A program made the position numbers and the translations under genes. From Castellaniella sp049651205 (lineage in GTDB: Bacteria; Pseudomonadota; Gammaproteobacteria; Burkholderiales; Burkholderiaceae_B), in the NCBI RefSeq assembly GCF_049651205.1, contig NZ_JBASBR010000015.1, positions 62,001 through 126,000 on the forward strand: 64,000 nt of DNA, read 5' to 3'. Positions 8,975 through 16,838 of the stretch are shown here, one piece after another. The notes under the pieces are model-generated. The model saw only the letters and a list, made by a program, of their open reading frames with translations. It was not told the DNA's origin and searched no databases. The first letter of the stretch is position 1; each line of letters begins with the position of its first letter.

Positions 8975-9736
8975 ATGGCACCCCTGCTTTCGGTGCGAGG
9001 CCTGGTCAAGCGCTATGGCGGCCTGTTGGTTACCGATCATGTGGATCTGGATGTTTTTCCCGGTGAGATCCATGCGGTAATCGGGCCTAACGGGGCAGGC
9101 AAAACCACGCTGATCTCCCAGATCATGGGCGAAGTTCCCAGCGATACGGGCCATATTCAGTTGGCCGGAAATTCCCTAAACGGCTTATCCATGCCACAAC
9201 GCGTGCGCGCGGGTATTGGGCGCTCGTATCAGATCACCTCGGTCATACAGCAGTTTACGGTGCTGGAGAACATCCTTTTGGCAGTGCAGGGGTGTCAGGG
9301 CCATGGGTTTCATTTCTGGACGCCTGCTGTCCAAACCCGTGCCCTGCTTGAGCAGGCCGAACAACTGATCGCCTTGATGGGCTTGGGTGCCCATCGTGAT
9401 GTTCATGCGGCATCGCTGTCTTATGGACAGCAGCGGCAGCTTGAAATCGCTATGGCGCTGGCGGCAAAGCCCAAGGTCTTGTTGCTGGATGAACCCATGG
9501 CGGGGATGGGCCACGGAGACACTGGATCGGATCGCATGGTAGCGCTGTTGCAGGGCCTGCGATCCCGTTGCGGCATTTTGCTGGTAGAGCACGATATGGA
9601 CGCTGTGTTCTCATTGGCCGATCGCATCAGTGTGCTGTGCTACGGCAAGGTGATTTGCTGCGGAGACGTGGACACGATTCGCAACAGCGCCGAGGTTCGC
9701 GAAGCTTATCTGGGCGACGAAGAGGTTGCGGCATGA
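8975..9736 (+). CDS. Branched-chain-type ABC transporter ATPase (LivG-like)
   Basis: A 253-residue ABC ATPase. Walker A GPNGAGKTT lies near residue 36, the signature LSYGQQRQLEIAMALA near 150, Walker B KVLLLDEPMAGMG near 170, and the switch histidine in LLVEHDMDAVF. The ATG at 8975 follows GGAGG and lies one base after the previous stop. The C-terminal NSAEVREAYLGDEE ending is typical of LivG. It overlaps the next ATPase by ATGA. Confidence 0.93.
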   Translation: MAPLLSVRGLVKRYGGLLVTDHVDLDVFPGEIHAVIGPNGAGKTTLISQIMGEVPSDTGHIQLAGNSLNGLSMPQRVRAGIGRSYQITSVIQQFTVLENILLAVQGCQGHGFHFWTPAVQTRALLEQAEQLIALMGLGAHRDVHAASLSYGQQRQLEIAMALAAKPKVLLLDEPMAGMGHGDTGSDRMVALLQGLRSRCGILLVEHDMDAVFSLADRISVLCYGKVICCGDVDTIRNSAEVREAYLGDEEVAA

Positions 9737-10443
9737 GCCCATTGCTGCAGCTCAGCGACGTGGTGTCCGGCTATGGCCGCAGCCAGGTGTTGTACGGTAT
9801 GCAGCTCAGCGTGCAGGCCGGGCAGTGCGTGACTTTGCTGGGCCGCAACGGCATGGGCAAGACCACCACTGTCAAAAGCATCATGGGGCTGCATCCCGTC
9901 TGGCGGGGCGAAATCTGTTTTGCGGGCACGGCTATCCACACGCTGCCCAGTTACCGTATTGCCCAGCGAGGCATTGGCCTTGTACCAGAAGGGCGGCAGA
10001 TTTTTCCCAATTTGTCGGTAGAAGAAAACCTGGTGGCCACCGCCGCCAACCGCAAGCGCGTAACGGCTCCGTGGGATCTTGCCCGTGTGTATGCGCTGTT
10101 TCCACGGCTGCACGAAAGATCCGGCAACTTTGGCAATCAACTCTCGGGTGGCGAGCAGCAAATGCTGGCCATCGGCCGGGCACTGATGACCAATCCCGAG
10201 TTGCTGATTCTGGATGAAGCCACCGAGGGCTTGTCGCCCCTGGTGCGCCAGGAAATCTGGACGGCACTGGCTGTGCTGCGCCGTGAGGGCATGGCCATTT
10301 TATTGATCGACAAGAACCTGGCACCCTTGCTGAAGCTGGCAGATCGCCACTACATCATCGAGAAGGGCCGGGTGGTGTGGGATGGGTCATCAGAGGCCTT
10401 GCGTGCGGCGCCCCAGGTGCAGCAGGCCTATCTGGGTGCATAA
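9733..10443 (+). CDS. Branched-chain-type ABC transporter ATPase (LivF-like)
   Basis: A 236-residue ABC ATPase. Walker A GRNGMGKTTTVKSIMG, Q-loop region GLVPEGRQIFPNLSVEENL, signature LSGGEQQMLAIGRALM and Walker B LLILDEATEGLSP are all intact. The switch region reads LLIDKNLAPLLKLADR where most LivF proteins have a VEQN-type sequence, a small departure worth noting. The start overlaps livG by ATGA. The stop is followed by the convergent ureidoglycolate lyase gene. Confidence 0.92.
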   Translation: MSPLLQLSDVVSGYGRSQVLYGMQLSVQAGQCVTLLGRNGMGKTTTVKSIMGLHPVWRGEICFAGTAIHTLPSYRIAQRGIGLVPEGRQIFPNLSVEENLVATAANRKRVTAPWDLARVYALFPRLHERSGNFGNQLSGGEQQMLAIGRALMTNPELLILDEATEGLSPLVRQEIWTALAVLRREGMAILLIDKNLAPLLKLADRHYIIEKGRVVWDGSSEALRAAPQVQQAYLGA

Positions 10444-10520
10444 CCCCGACACTACTGCAAGATAAGCTGCCCGGCGCGTGCCTAGCTGGCGTTGGGTTTT
10501 GCTGCGCCGGGGTGCTGCGT

Positions 10521-11027
10521 TTAAGCCAGTGCGGGAATCAGCCCGTGAACAGGCAGCTGCACGACATCACAGTTATCTCCCGGGCCTGCGCGGTCGATGA
10601 TCAGAAAATCGGATACGGTATCAAGCGCCAGCAGCGGGTGATGCCACACCCCTTTGGCGTAATTGACGCCTTGCTGCCCGGTGCATACAAACACCCGAAG
10701 CCGATCGGCGGTGGGCGTGGCGTGCGGATCGGACACCACCACCAGATAGGGCCGCCCGGATAGCGGGATGAAGGCCTGGCTGGCTTTTGGGTGGCGCTCC
10801 ATCATGCTGACAATAAACGGCAGGGTGCGTGGCTGGCCACGGAATATCGAGACAATGGCGTAGCCGTCCTCACCGGTATCGATTTTTGCAAGGTCGTGGT
10901 AGCGCTCTGTGTTGCCTTCGTTGATGGTGAAGTGTTTGGCGGCATCATCGGCCTGGATGACATCACCGAAGGGCGCGAAGGCCTCGTGGGTCAGGGGTTC
11001 GATGTGAAGCTGCACGGGAGTGGTCAT
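10521..11027 (-). CDS. allA: Ureidoglycolate lyase
   Basis: Releases glyoxylate and urea from ureidoglycolate at the end of allantoin breakdown. At 168 residues it is close to the usual 160-170, with family sequences LTHEAFAPFGDVI near the start, FIPLSGRPYLVVV in the middle and GVWHHPLLAL near residue 130. The start has no strong ribosome-binding site and lies 18 bp after the OHCU decarboxylase stop, so coupled translation is likely. Its product glyoxylate is the substrate of the gcl operon 7 kb away. Confidence 0.9.
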   Translation of the reverse strand: MTTPVQLHIEPLTHEAFAPFGDVIQADDAAKHFTINEGNTERYHDLAKIDTGEDGYAIVSIFRGQPRTLPFIVSMMERHPKASQAFIPLSGRPYLVVVSDPHATPTADRLRVFVCTGQQGVNYAKGVWHHPLLALDTVSDFLIIDRAGPGDNCDVVQLPVHGLIPALA

Positions 11028-11045
11028 GGCGTATACAGGAAAAAG

Positions 11046-11576
11046 TTACTGGGCAAACAGGGCGTCGAGCCGGAACCGGGCAATCTGGGCGATCTGATCC
11101 AGGCAGGTGGCAAGCTCGGTATCTTGGTCGTTGTGCAGGCGCGCCTCGATGGCGTCCATGATCTGATAGCGGCTGCGTCCCTTGACGGCGATCACAAAGG
11201 GAAATCCAAAACGTTGGCGGTAAGCCGCGTTTAAGCCACGCAGGCGCTTAAGCTCTTGCGCGCTGCATTGATCCAGGCCTGCGCCGCGCTGCTCTTGGGT
11301 AGAGGCGTCGGTCAGCGTGCCCTCGGCGGCTTCTTTGCCGGCAAGCTCGGGGTGGGCCGTGATCAGGGCCAGTTGTTCTGCCAGGCTTGCTTGCTGCACC
11401 ACTTGCACCATGGCGTGGTGCAGATCGTCAACCGTTGCAAACGGACGGGCTGCCCAGGCGCGTTGCGGAATCCAGGGGGAGTGCTCGAAAATGCCGCTGA
11501 GCTCGTGGGAGAATTCGGCTTGTGGTAATGCGCACAGGTCTGTCAGGGTCATGGTGGGTATTGTCAATAGCGTCAT
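11046..11576 (-). CDS. uraD: OHCU (2-oxo-4-hydroxy-4-carboxy-5-ureidoimidazoline) decarboxylase
   Basis: Decarboxylates OHCU to S-allantoin in the urate pathway. The 176-residue protein carries the HPELAGK motif with the presumed catalytic H75, and RFGFPFVIAVKGRSR, both typical of UraD. A second ATG eight codons in (MTLTDLCALPQAEF) fits family N termini equally well, and neither has a clear ribosome-binding site. It is co-directional with allA. The partner enzymes that make its substrate (urate oxidase, HIU hydrolase) are not in the window. Confidence 0.9.
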   Translation of the reverse strand: MTLLTIPTMTLTDLCALPQAEFSHELSGIFEHSPWIPQRAWAARPFATVDDLHHAMVQVVQQASLAEQLALITAHPELAGKEAAEGTLTDASTQEQRGAGLDQCSAQELKRLRGLNAAYRQRFGFPFVIAVKGRSRYQIMDAIEARLHNDQDTELATCLDQIAQIARFRLDALFAQ

Positions 11577-11673
11577 GATAGAAAGTCTACGGGGTATCCT
11601 GCTTTAACAGAAGGGTGTTCCAACGTATAAGTGGTATAAGCTCAACCGCATTCTCCATCCAGGGACAATAAAG

Positions 11674-12609
11674 ATGGCCATACGACGCAGCAGCGCAACG
11701 CTGGATACTTATTTGCTTAAGGTGTTTTGCATTCTGATGGCAGAACGCAGTGTTTCGCGCACGGCACTGAAGCTGAACCAATCGCAACCTGCCATCAGCG
11801 TAGCGCTTAAAAACCTGCGGCTGATTTTCGGTGATCCCTTGCTGGTGCGAGAAAAAGGCGGCATGGTGCCCACAGACCGGGCCCTGGCCATCCTGAATCA
11901 CGCCAAAACCGCGTTGCAGTCGATTGACACCATGCTTGATTCGGGTGAGTCCTTCGAGCCCGACAGCAGCCGCCAGGTGTTTCGGATCGGGTCGCCCGAT
12001 TACCTGGCACCCGCCTTTGCGGCGTCGGTCGTGGCCCGGTTTCGGCAAGAGGCTCCGCATGCCCATCTGGTGTTGCATGCGCTGGGCCCTGCGTTTGATT
12101 TCGAGCGCTCGCTGGCCGAAGGCGAGCTGGATGTGGTGATTGGCAACTGGCCCGAGCCTCCGGATCGCATGCATTTGTCGGTGTTGCTGGAAGACCCGAT
12201 TGTGTGCCTGATGTCGGCGGATAATCCCCTGGCTTCGCGCACCCTTACCGTGGATGATTTTCGACGTATGCAACATGTGGTGCCCACGCCATACTCGATG
12301 ACGCAGCGTGGCATGATTGACACCGTGCTCACATCCTTGCGCATCCAGCGCGAAGAATGTGTCGAGGTGCAGTCGTTCATGCTGGCACCCTATCTGCTGC
12401 CGGGCTCTGATCTGGTCTTTACCACCACCCGGCACTTTGCCCGCTACTATGCCGGCTTGTTGCCGCTGGCGATTGTAGAGTCGCCCATCGAGTTTCCGGC
12501 CATGCGGTTTTACCAGTTGTGGCACGCACGTAATCACCATGCTCCGTCCCATCAGTGGCTGCGTCACCTGTTGGGCGACTGCGGCCGGGGTTTACTGGGC
12601 CAGGCGTAA
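11674..12609 (+). CDS. LysR-type regulator A (paralogue of the one at 14242-15201)
   Basis: A 311-residue LysR regulator of the NodD-like branch. The helix-turn-helix is in residues 10-65 (LMAERSVSRTALKLNQSQPAISVALKNLR) and the effector domain follows from about 95. It is divergent from uraD-allA and convergent with the purine permease, so either may be its target. It shares many motifs with the other LysR protein, including VVIGNW and an LVFTTTRHFA-type sequence. Effector unknown; a purine or urate derivative is inferred from context. Confidence 0.88.
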   Translation: MAIRRSSATLDTYLLKVFCILMAERSVSRTALKLNQSQPAISVALKNLRLIFGDPLLVREKGGMVPTDRALAILNHAKTALQSIDTMLDSGESFEPDSSRQVFRIGSPDYLAPAFAASVVARFRQEAPHAHLVLHALGPAFDFERSLAEGELDVVIGNWPEPPDRMHLSVLLEDPIVCLMSADNPLASRTLTVDDFRRMQHVVPTPYSMTQRGMIDTVLTSLRIQREECVEVQSFMLAPYLLPGSDLVFTTTRHFARYYAGLLPLAIVESPIEFPAMRFYQLWHARNHHAPSHQWLRHLLGDCGRGLLGQA

Positions 12610-12631
12610 AGCGCCCGGCCCGGGTAACAGC

Positions 12632-14020
12632 TTAAATGGCCCAGCCGCCCAGGTAAAACACCGCCAGAGCAATGGCGATGGCCAGGGTGCCAACGTTAAG
12701 CTTGCGCCATTCGCCGGCAAAGATGCGGCCAATCACCAGGGTGCTGAAACCCAGCATGATGCCGGTCACGATGTTGCAGGTGAGCACAATAAAAACCGCA
12801 CAGACCATGCCGGCCATGGTGTCTACCGTGTCGTCCAGATGCAGCTTGCGCACGCCGCCCAGCATCAGCAGACCTACGTACATCAGGGCGGGTGCCGTGG
12901 CGTAGGCAGGTACAAGCGCCGCCAGGGGCGACAAAAAGATCAGCGCCAGGAAACCCAGACCCACAATGGTTGCCGTCAGGCCGGTTTTGCCGCCAGCAGC
13001 GGTGCCCGCTGCCGATTCGATATAAGCCGCTGCCGGAGCGCCGCCCAGGCCGGCCGATACGATCGAGCTGACCGAGTCTGCCGTCAGGGCACGGCCGCCG
13101 TTGATGATCTGGCCGTTTTCGTCCAGTTGGCCGGCCTGCCCGGCCACGGCGCGGATGGTGCCGGTGGCGTCGAACACGGCGGTCATCACCAAAGCCAGCA
13201 CACTGGGGATCACCAGCCCGCTCAGCGCGCCGCCGATATCCATGGTGCCAATGAGAGAGTGCTCGCCGCCAAACGAAGGCAGCGCAAACAGACCATTGAA
13301 CTTCACCGCCGGATCCCAGATCAGGCCGACGCCAGACAGCGCCAGAATCACCAGCAGGATGCCGCCCGGCACACGGCGACGCTCGAGCCCGAAAATGGCG
13401 GCCAGACCCAGCACAGACATCAGTGCGGGCAGAGCGTTCAGGTTGCCCAGCGACACCGGCAGACCCGGGCCCGGGTTCTTGACCACCAGGCCGACTTCGT
13501 TGGCGGCAATCAGCAGCAGGAACAGGCCAATCCCGATCCCTGTGCCGTGGGCAATGCCCGCAGGCAGGTTGCGCAAAATCCAGGTGCGCACGCCGGTCAC
13601 CGAGATGGCGGTGAAGATCAAGCCCATCAGAAAAATGGCACCGAGCGCCACAGCGGGCGACAAGCCCTGGCCCAGCACCAGGTCAAATGCCGTAAAGGCG
13701 GTAAGCGAGATCGCACAGCCCACGGCGATGGGCAGGTTGGCCCACAGCCCCATCAGCAAAGAGCCAAAGGCGCTGGTGAGGCACACGGCGATGAAGACCG
13801 ATGAGGTGTCAAAACCGGCCTTGCCCAGCATCGCGGGCACCACAAACACGGAGTACACCATCGCCAGAAAAGTGGTGAGGCCGGCCAGAGTCTCCTGGCG
13901 GGCATTGGTGCCGCGGGCGCTAAGTTGAAAGTGCTTTTCCAGCCAGTTACCTGTATGCGCTGGATGGGAAGCCGGGGCGGCGGGAAAACCTGCCGGCATG
14001 ACTGATTCTTGCTCGCTCAT
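12632..14020 (-). CDS. AzgA-type purine (adenine/guanine/hypoxanthine) permease
   Basis: A 462-residue inner-membrane transporter of the NCS2 AzgA/PurP/GhxP branch with about 12-14 hydrophobic segments. Family hallmarks include GLTTFLAMVYSVFVVPAML near residue 50, GIGIGLFLLLIAANEVGLVV in the middle and VFDATGTIRAVAGQAG near residue 275. It begins with ATG behind AGGAG. It should bring purine bases into the cell for guanine deaminase and xanthine dehydrogenase encoded just downstream. Substrate choice among adenine, guanine and hypoxanthine cannot be set from sequence. Confidence 0.9.
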   Translation of the reverse strand: MSEQESVMPAGFPAAPASHPAHTGNWLEKHFQLSARGTNARQETLAGLTTFLAMVYSVFVVPAMLGKAGFDTSSVFIAVCLTSAFGSLLMGLWANLPIAVGCAISLTAFTAFDLVLGQGLSPAVALGAIFLMGLIFTAISVTGVRTWILRNLPAGIAHGTGIGIGLFLLLIAANEVGLVVKNPGPGLPVSLGNLNALPALMSVLGLAAIFGLERRRVPGGILLVILALSGVGLIWDPAVKFNGLFALPSFGGEHSLIGTMDIGGALSGLVIPSVLALVMTAVFDATGTIRAVAGQAGQLDENGQIINGGRALTADSVSSIVSAGLGGAPAAAYIESAAGTAAGGKTGLTATIVGLGFLALIFLSPLAALVPAYATAPALMYVGLLMLGGVRKLHLDDTVDTMAGMVCAVFIVLTCNIVTGIMLGFSTLVIGRIFAGEWRKLNVGTLAIAIALAVFYLGGWAI

Positions 14021-14241
14021 GAGCCTTGTCTCCTGATGATCTGCCGGATCTGTGGCCGGTTTTTTTAAAAGGGCGCGCCACTTTTTTACAATGGGCCCGA
14101 ATTATTCTAGGGACAAGGTTTTGCGCTGTGCGTGGCCGTCGATGATGACGGTTATCAATTCTGGCTGATAGTTGTCGCCGCGCCCGCAACGCATTGACGG
14201 TGCGAAATAGGGCGCGGCAAACCCGTGGCCGGGTGCGATTT

Positions 14242-15201
14242 TTAGAGGGTTTCGGGGGGTGCTTGCAGGCTGGCCTGCAGCATGGAGGCGACCCGCACAA
14301 TGCACTGGCGCAGCCAGATGACTTCGGCTGCGCCGTGGCAGCGATGGTGCCACAAAAGATAAAACCGCATGCGTGGAAACGGAAACGGCGAGGGTAAAAC
14401 AGTGATGGGCAGGTAGCGGGCGTAATGCTGGGCAAACTGGCGCCCCGTGGTAAAGATAAGGTCAGTGCGCAGCAGCATCCCGGCCACCTGACCGAAATAC
14501 GGGATGGTCATCTGGATATTGCGTCGCAGCCCTTCGGAGGCCAGATAGCCGTCGATAAAGCTTTGCCGCTCGGAGACGTACGGAAACGGCGCCAGGTGCG
14601 GCATCTCGAGGTATTGCGCCAGGCTGAGCTCGCGGTGAGCCACGGGGTTCTGGCTGCCCACCATGCACACCACTTCGTCGTCGAACAGCCGGGCCATGTG
14701 CATCTGCGGGGGCGGCTGCAGCCAGTTGCCAATCACCACGTCCAGGCCGCCGTCTTCGAGGCCCTCCGCGTAGTCGTAATCGGCGTTGATCGGGTGTACG
14801 ATGAACTTGGCATGCGGCGCTTCGCGGCGCAGGGTTTCGGCAATATTGGGCAGAAACATCGCATCCAGATAATCCGGCGCGCCCAGATGAAACTCTCTTT
14901 CTGTTGTGGTGGGGTCAAATGCGCCAGGCGGCTGGGTAATACGCCCAATGGCCGATAAAGCCTCGTTGGCATAGGCCAACAGCTCCAGGCCGCGCGCAGT
15001 GGCTACCATCCCCGTTTTGCTGCGTACCAGGATGGCATCGCCAGTGATGTCACGCAGGCGCCGCAACGAATTGCTGATCGCGGGCTGTGACAATCCCAGT
15101 TTGATGGCCGCGCGCGACACGCTTTGCTCGGTCAGCAAAATCTGCAGGGTGCGCAGCAGGTGGGTATCCATAGAATCGCGGGGTTTGCTCATGGGCTTCA
15201 T
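14242..15201 (-). CDS. LysR-type regulator B, divergent from xdhABC
   Basis: A 319-residue LysR protein with the helix-turn-helix at about residues 15-75 (LTEQSVSRAAIKLGLSQPA) and a periplasmic-binding-like effector domain. It is clearly homologous to the regulator at 11674 along its whole length. The start is uncertain: three in-frame ATGs lie at residues 1, 4 and 11 and none has a good ribosome-binding site. Divergence from xdhA across a 142-bp region makes xanthine dehydrogenase the likely target. Confidence 0.87.
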   Translation of the reverse strand: MKPMSKPRDSMDTHLLRTLQILLTEQSVSRAAIKLGLSQPAISNSLRRLRDITGDAILVRSKTGMVATARGLELLAYANEALSAIGRITQPPGAFDPTTTEREFHLGAPDYLDAMFLPNIAETLRREAPHAKFIVHPINADYDYAEGLEDGGLDVVIGNWLQPPPQMHMARLFDDEVVCMVGSQNPVAHRELSLAQYLEMPHLAPFPYVSERQSFIDGYLASEGLRRNIQMTIPYFGQVAGMLLRTDLIFTTGRQFAQHYARYLPITVLPSPFPFPRMRFYLLWHHRCHGAAEVIWLRQCIVRVASMLQASLQAPPETL

Positions 15202-15255
15202 TATTCACGGCATCGGCAGCGGCGTCCATGGTGGGGGCTGTTCATCCCCCCTGAT

Positions 15256-15274
15256 ACTGGCCATCATCACCAGT
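15256..15274. promoter_or_regulatory. Dyad in the lysR/xdhA control region
   Basis: ACTGG-N9-CCAGT forms a 19-bp dyad in the 142-bp region between the divergent LysR gene and xdhA. Size and placement suit a LysR recognition site. The symmetric part is short, so chance is possible. Confidence 0.3.
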
Positions 15275-15343
15275 GAATACTGCAGCCATAACCTTGGTGC
15301 TATCTTGGCTGATAACACAAGGCTAGACTAAAAAGGTATCACG

Positions 15344-16828
15344 ATGGAGACAACAGCCATTCGTTTTCAGTATCGGGGCCAGATCCACGAGGTCACCGAT
15401 CAACCCACCACCCGTACGGTGCTGCAGTATCTACGAGAAGACCTCGGCTGTACAGGCACCAAAGAGGGCTGTGCCGAAGGTGATTGCGGTGCCTGCACCG
15501 TGATGGTGGCCGAGCCCGACGGCAAGGGCGGTGTGGCGATGCGTGCGGTCAATTCCTGCATTCAGTTTCTACCTACGCTGGATGGCAAGGCCTTGTATAC
15601 GGTCGAAGACCTTCGTCAGCCTGATGGTGCGCTGCATCCTGCGCAACAGGCCATGGTGGATTGCCATGGTTCGCAATGCGGGTTCTGCACCCCGGGGTTT
15701 GTGATGTCGTTGTGGGGCATGTATCTGGCCCATGGCCCGCAAGATCCCGCCCCCACCCGCACCCAGATCGACGATGCATTGTCCGGCAATTTGTGCCGCT
15801 GCACGGGCTACCAGCCTATTGTGCGGGCGGCCACCGAAATGTATCAGTACCCCGAAGTCGCCTTTGATCGCGCCGGCCTCGCCAAGGCACTGGCTGCCTT
15901 GCAACGCGATGATGTCTTTACCTATACGCATGGCGATCACACGTTTCATGCCCCGCGCACGCTGGCCCAGCTGGCCCAGTTGCGCCTGGATTACCCCGAT
16001 GCACGTATCCTGGCCGGCAGCACCGATGTTGGCCTGTGGGTCACCAAGCAGCAACGTGATTTGCCGCACCTTATTTATATCGGCCAGGTGGCCGAGCTGC
16101 GCGACATCCACACCGAAGGCGACGATCTCCTGATTGGCGCCGGCGCCTTGCTGAACGACGCCTACGATGCACTGGTCGAGCGTATTCCCGAGCTGGCCGA
16201 GCTGCGTCAACGCTTTGCTTCTTTTCCGATTCGCAATGCCGGCACCCTGGGTGGCAATGTGGCCAACGGTTCTCCCATTGGCGACTCCATGCCGGCCCTG
16301 ATTGCGCTGGGCGGCTCCATTATCTTGCGCCGTGGCGATGCCGTGCGCGAGATGCCGCTTGAGAGCTTTTACCTGGCCTACCAAAAGAATGCAGCTCAGC
16401 CAGGCGAGTTCGTGCAGGGGCTGCGAGTGCCGGTCAATGTGGCCGGCCGCCAGTTCCGTGCCTACAAGTTGTCCAAGCGCTTCGACCAGGACATCTCGGC
16501 GGTGTGTGCCGCATTTGCGGTGGTGCTGGATGATGCCGGCCGGGTGCAGCAGCTGCGCACCGGTTTTGGTGGCGTGGCAGCAACGCCGTGCCGAGCGCAG
16601 GCTGTCGAGGCGGCCGTGCAAGGCCAGGCCTGGAGCGAGACCACGGTGCAAACCGCCATGCAGGCTGTTGGCCAGGATTTCAAGCCACTGACCGACATGC
16701 GTGCCAGCAGCGAGTACCGTTTGCTGGCCTCACAGAATTTGCTGTATCGCTTTTATCTTGAAACCGCCCCTGGCGCGCCCTTGGCGACGCATCAGGTGAA
16801 TACGGCCAATCTGGCCGAACTTGCTTGA
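15344..16828 (+). CDS. xdhA: Xanthine dehydrogenase small subunit (2Fe-2S and FAD)
   Basis: Electron-transfer subunit of xanthine dehydrogenase, which oxidises hypoxanthine and xanthine to urate in the cytoplasm. The 494 residues hold a ferredoxin-type [2Fe-2S] domain (C43, C48, C51, C72), a helical [2Fe-2S] domain (C112, C115, C151, C153) and a FAD domain from about residue 190 (LAGSTDVGLWV, NAGTLGGNVANGSPIGD). It is the first gene of xdhABC, 10 bp ahead of xdhB. Confidence 0.96.
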   Translation: METTAIRFQYRGQIHEVTDQPTTRTVLQYLREDLGCTGTKEGCAEGDCGACTVMVAEPDGKGGVAMRAVNSCIQFLPTLDGKALYTVEDLRQPDGALHPAQQAMVDCHGSQCGFCTPGFVMSLWGMYLAHGPQDPAPTRTQIDDALSGNLCRCTGYQPIVRAATEMYQYPEVAFDRAGLAKALAALQRDDVFTYTHGDHTFHAPRTLAQLAQLRLDYPDARILAGSTDVGLWVTKQQRDLPHLIYIGQVAELRDIHTEGDDLLIGAGALLNDAYDALVERIPELAELRQRFASFPIRNAGTLGGNVANGSPIGDSMPALIALGGSIILRRGDAVREMPLESFYLAYQKNAAQPGEFVQGLRVPVNVAGRQFRAYKLSKRFDQDISAVCAAFAVVLDDAGRVQQLRTGFGGVAATPCRAQAVEAAVQGQAWSETTVQTAMQAVGQDFKPLTDMRASSEYRLLASQNLLYRFYLETAPGAPLATHQVNTANLAELA

Positions 16829-16838
16829 GGAGGCCATC

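Noticed and set aside
10470..10511. Terminator between livF and allA
   Set aside because: CCCGGCGC and GCGCCGGG pair over 8 bp but enclose a 26-nt loop and have no U-tract, so support is too weak to list.
12539..13804. A 421-codon plus-strand frame antisense to the purine permease
   Set aside because: Its product is Gln/His/Arg-rich low complexity; the opposite frame is a good transporter.
14021..14241. Purine riboswitch in the permease leader
   Set aside because: I looked for paired stems and conserved loop sequences of the purine aptamer upstream of the permease and saw none; the region has only a promoter-like A/T-rich patch.
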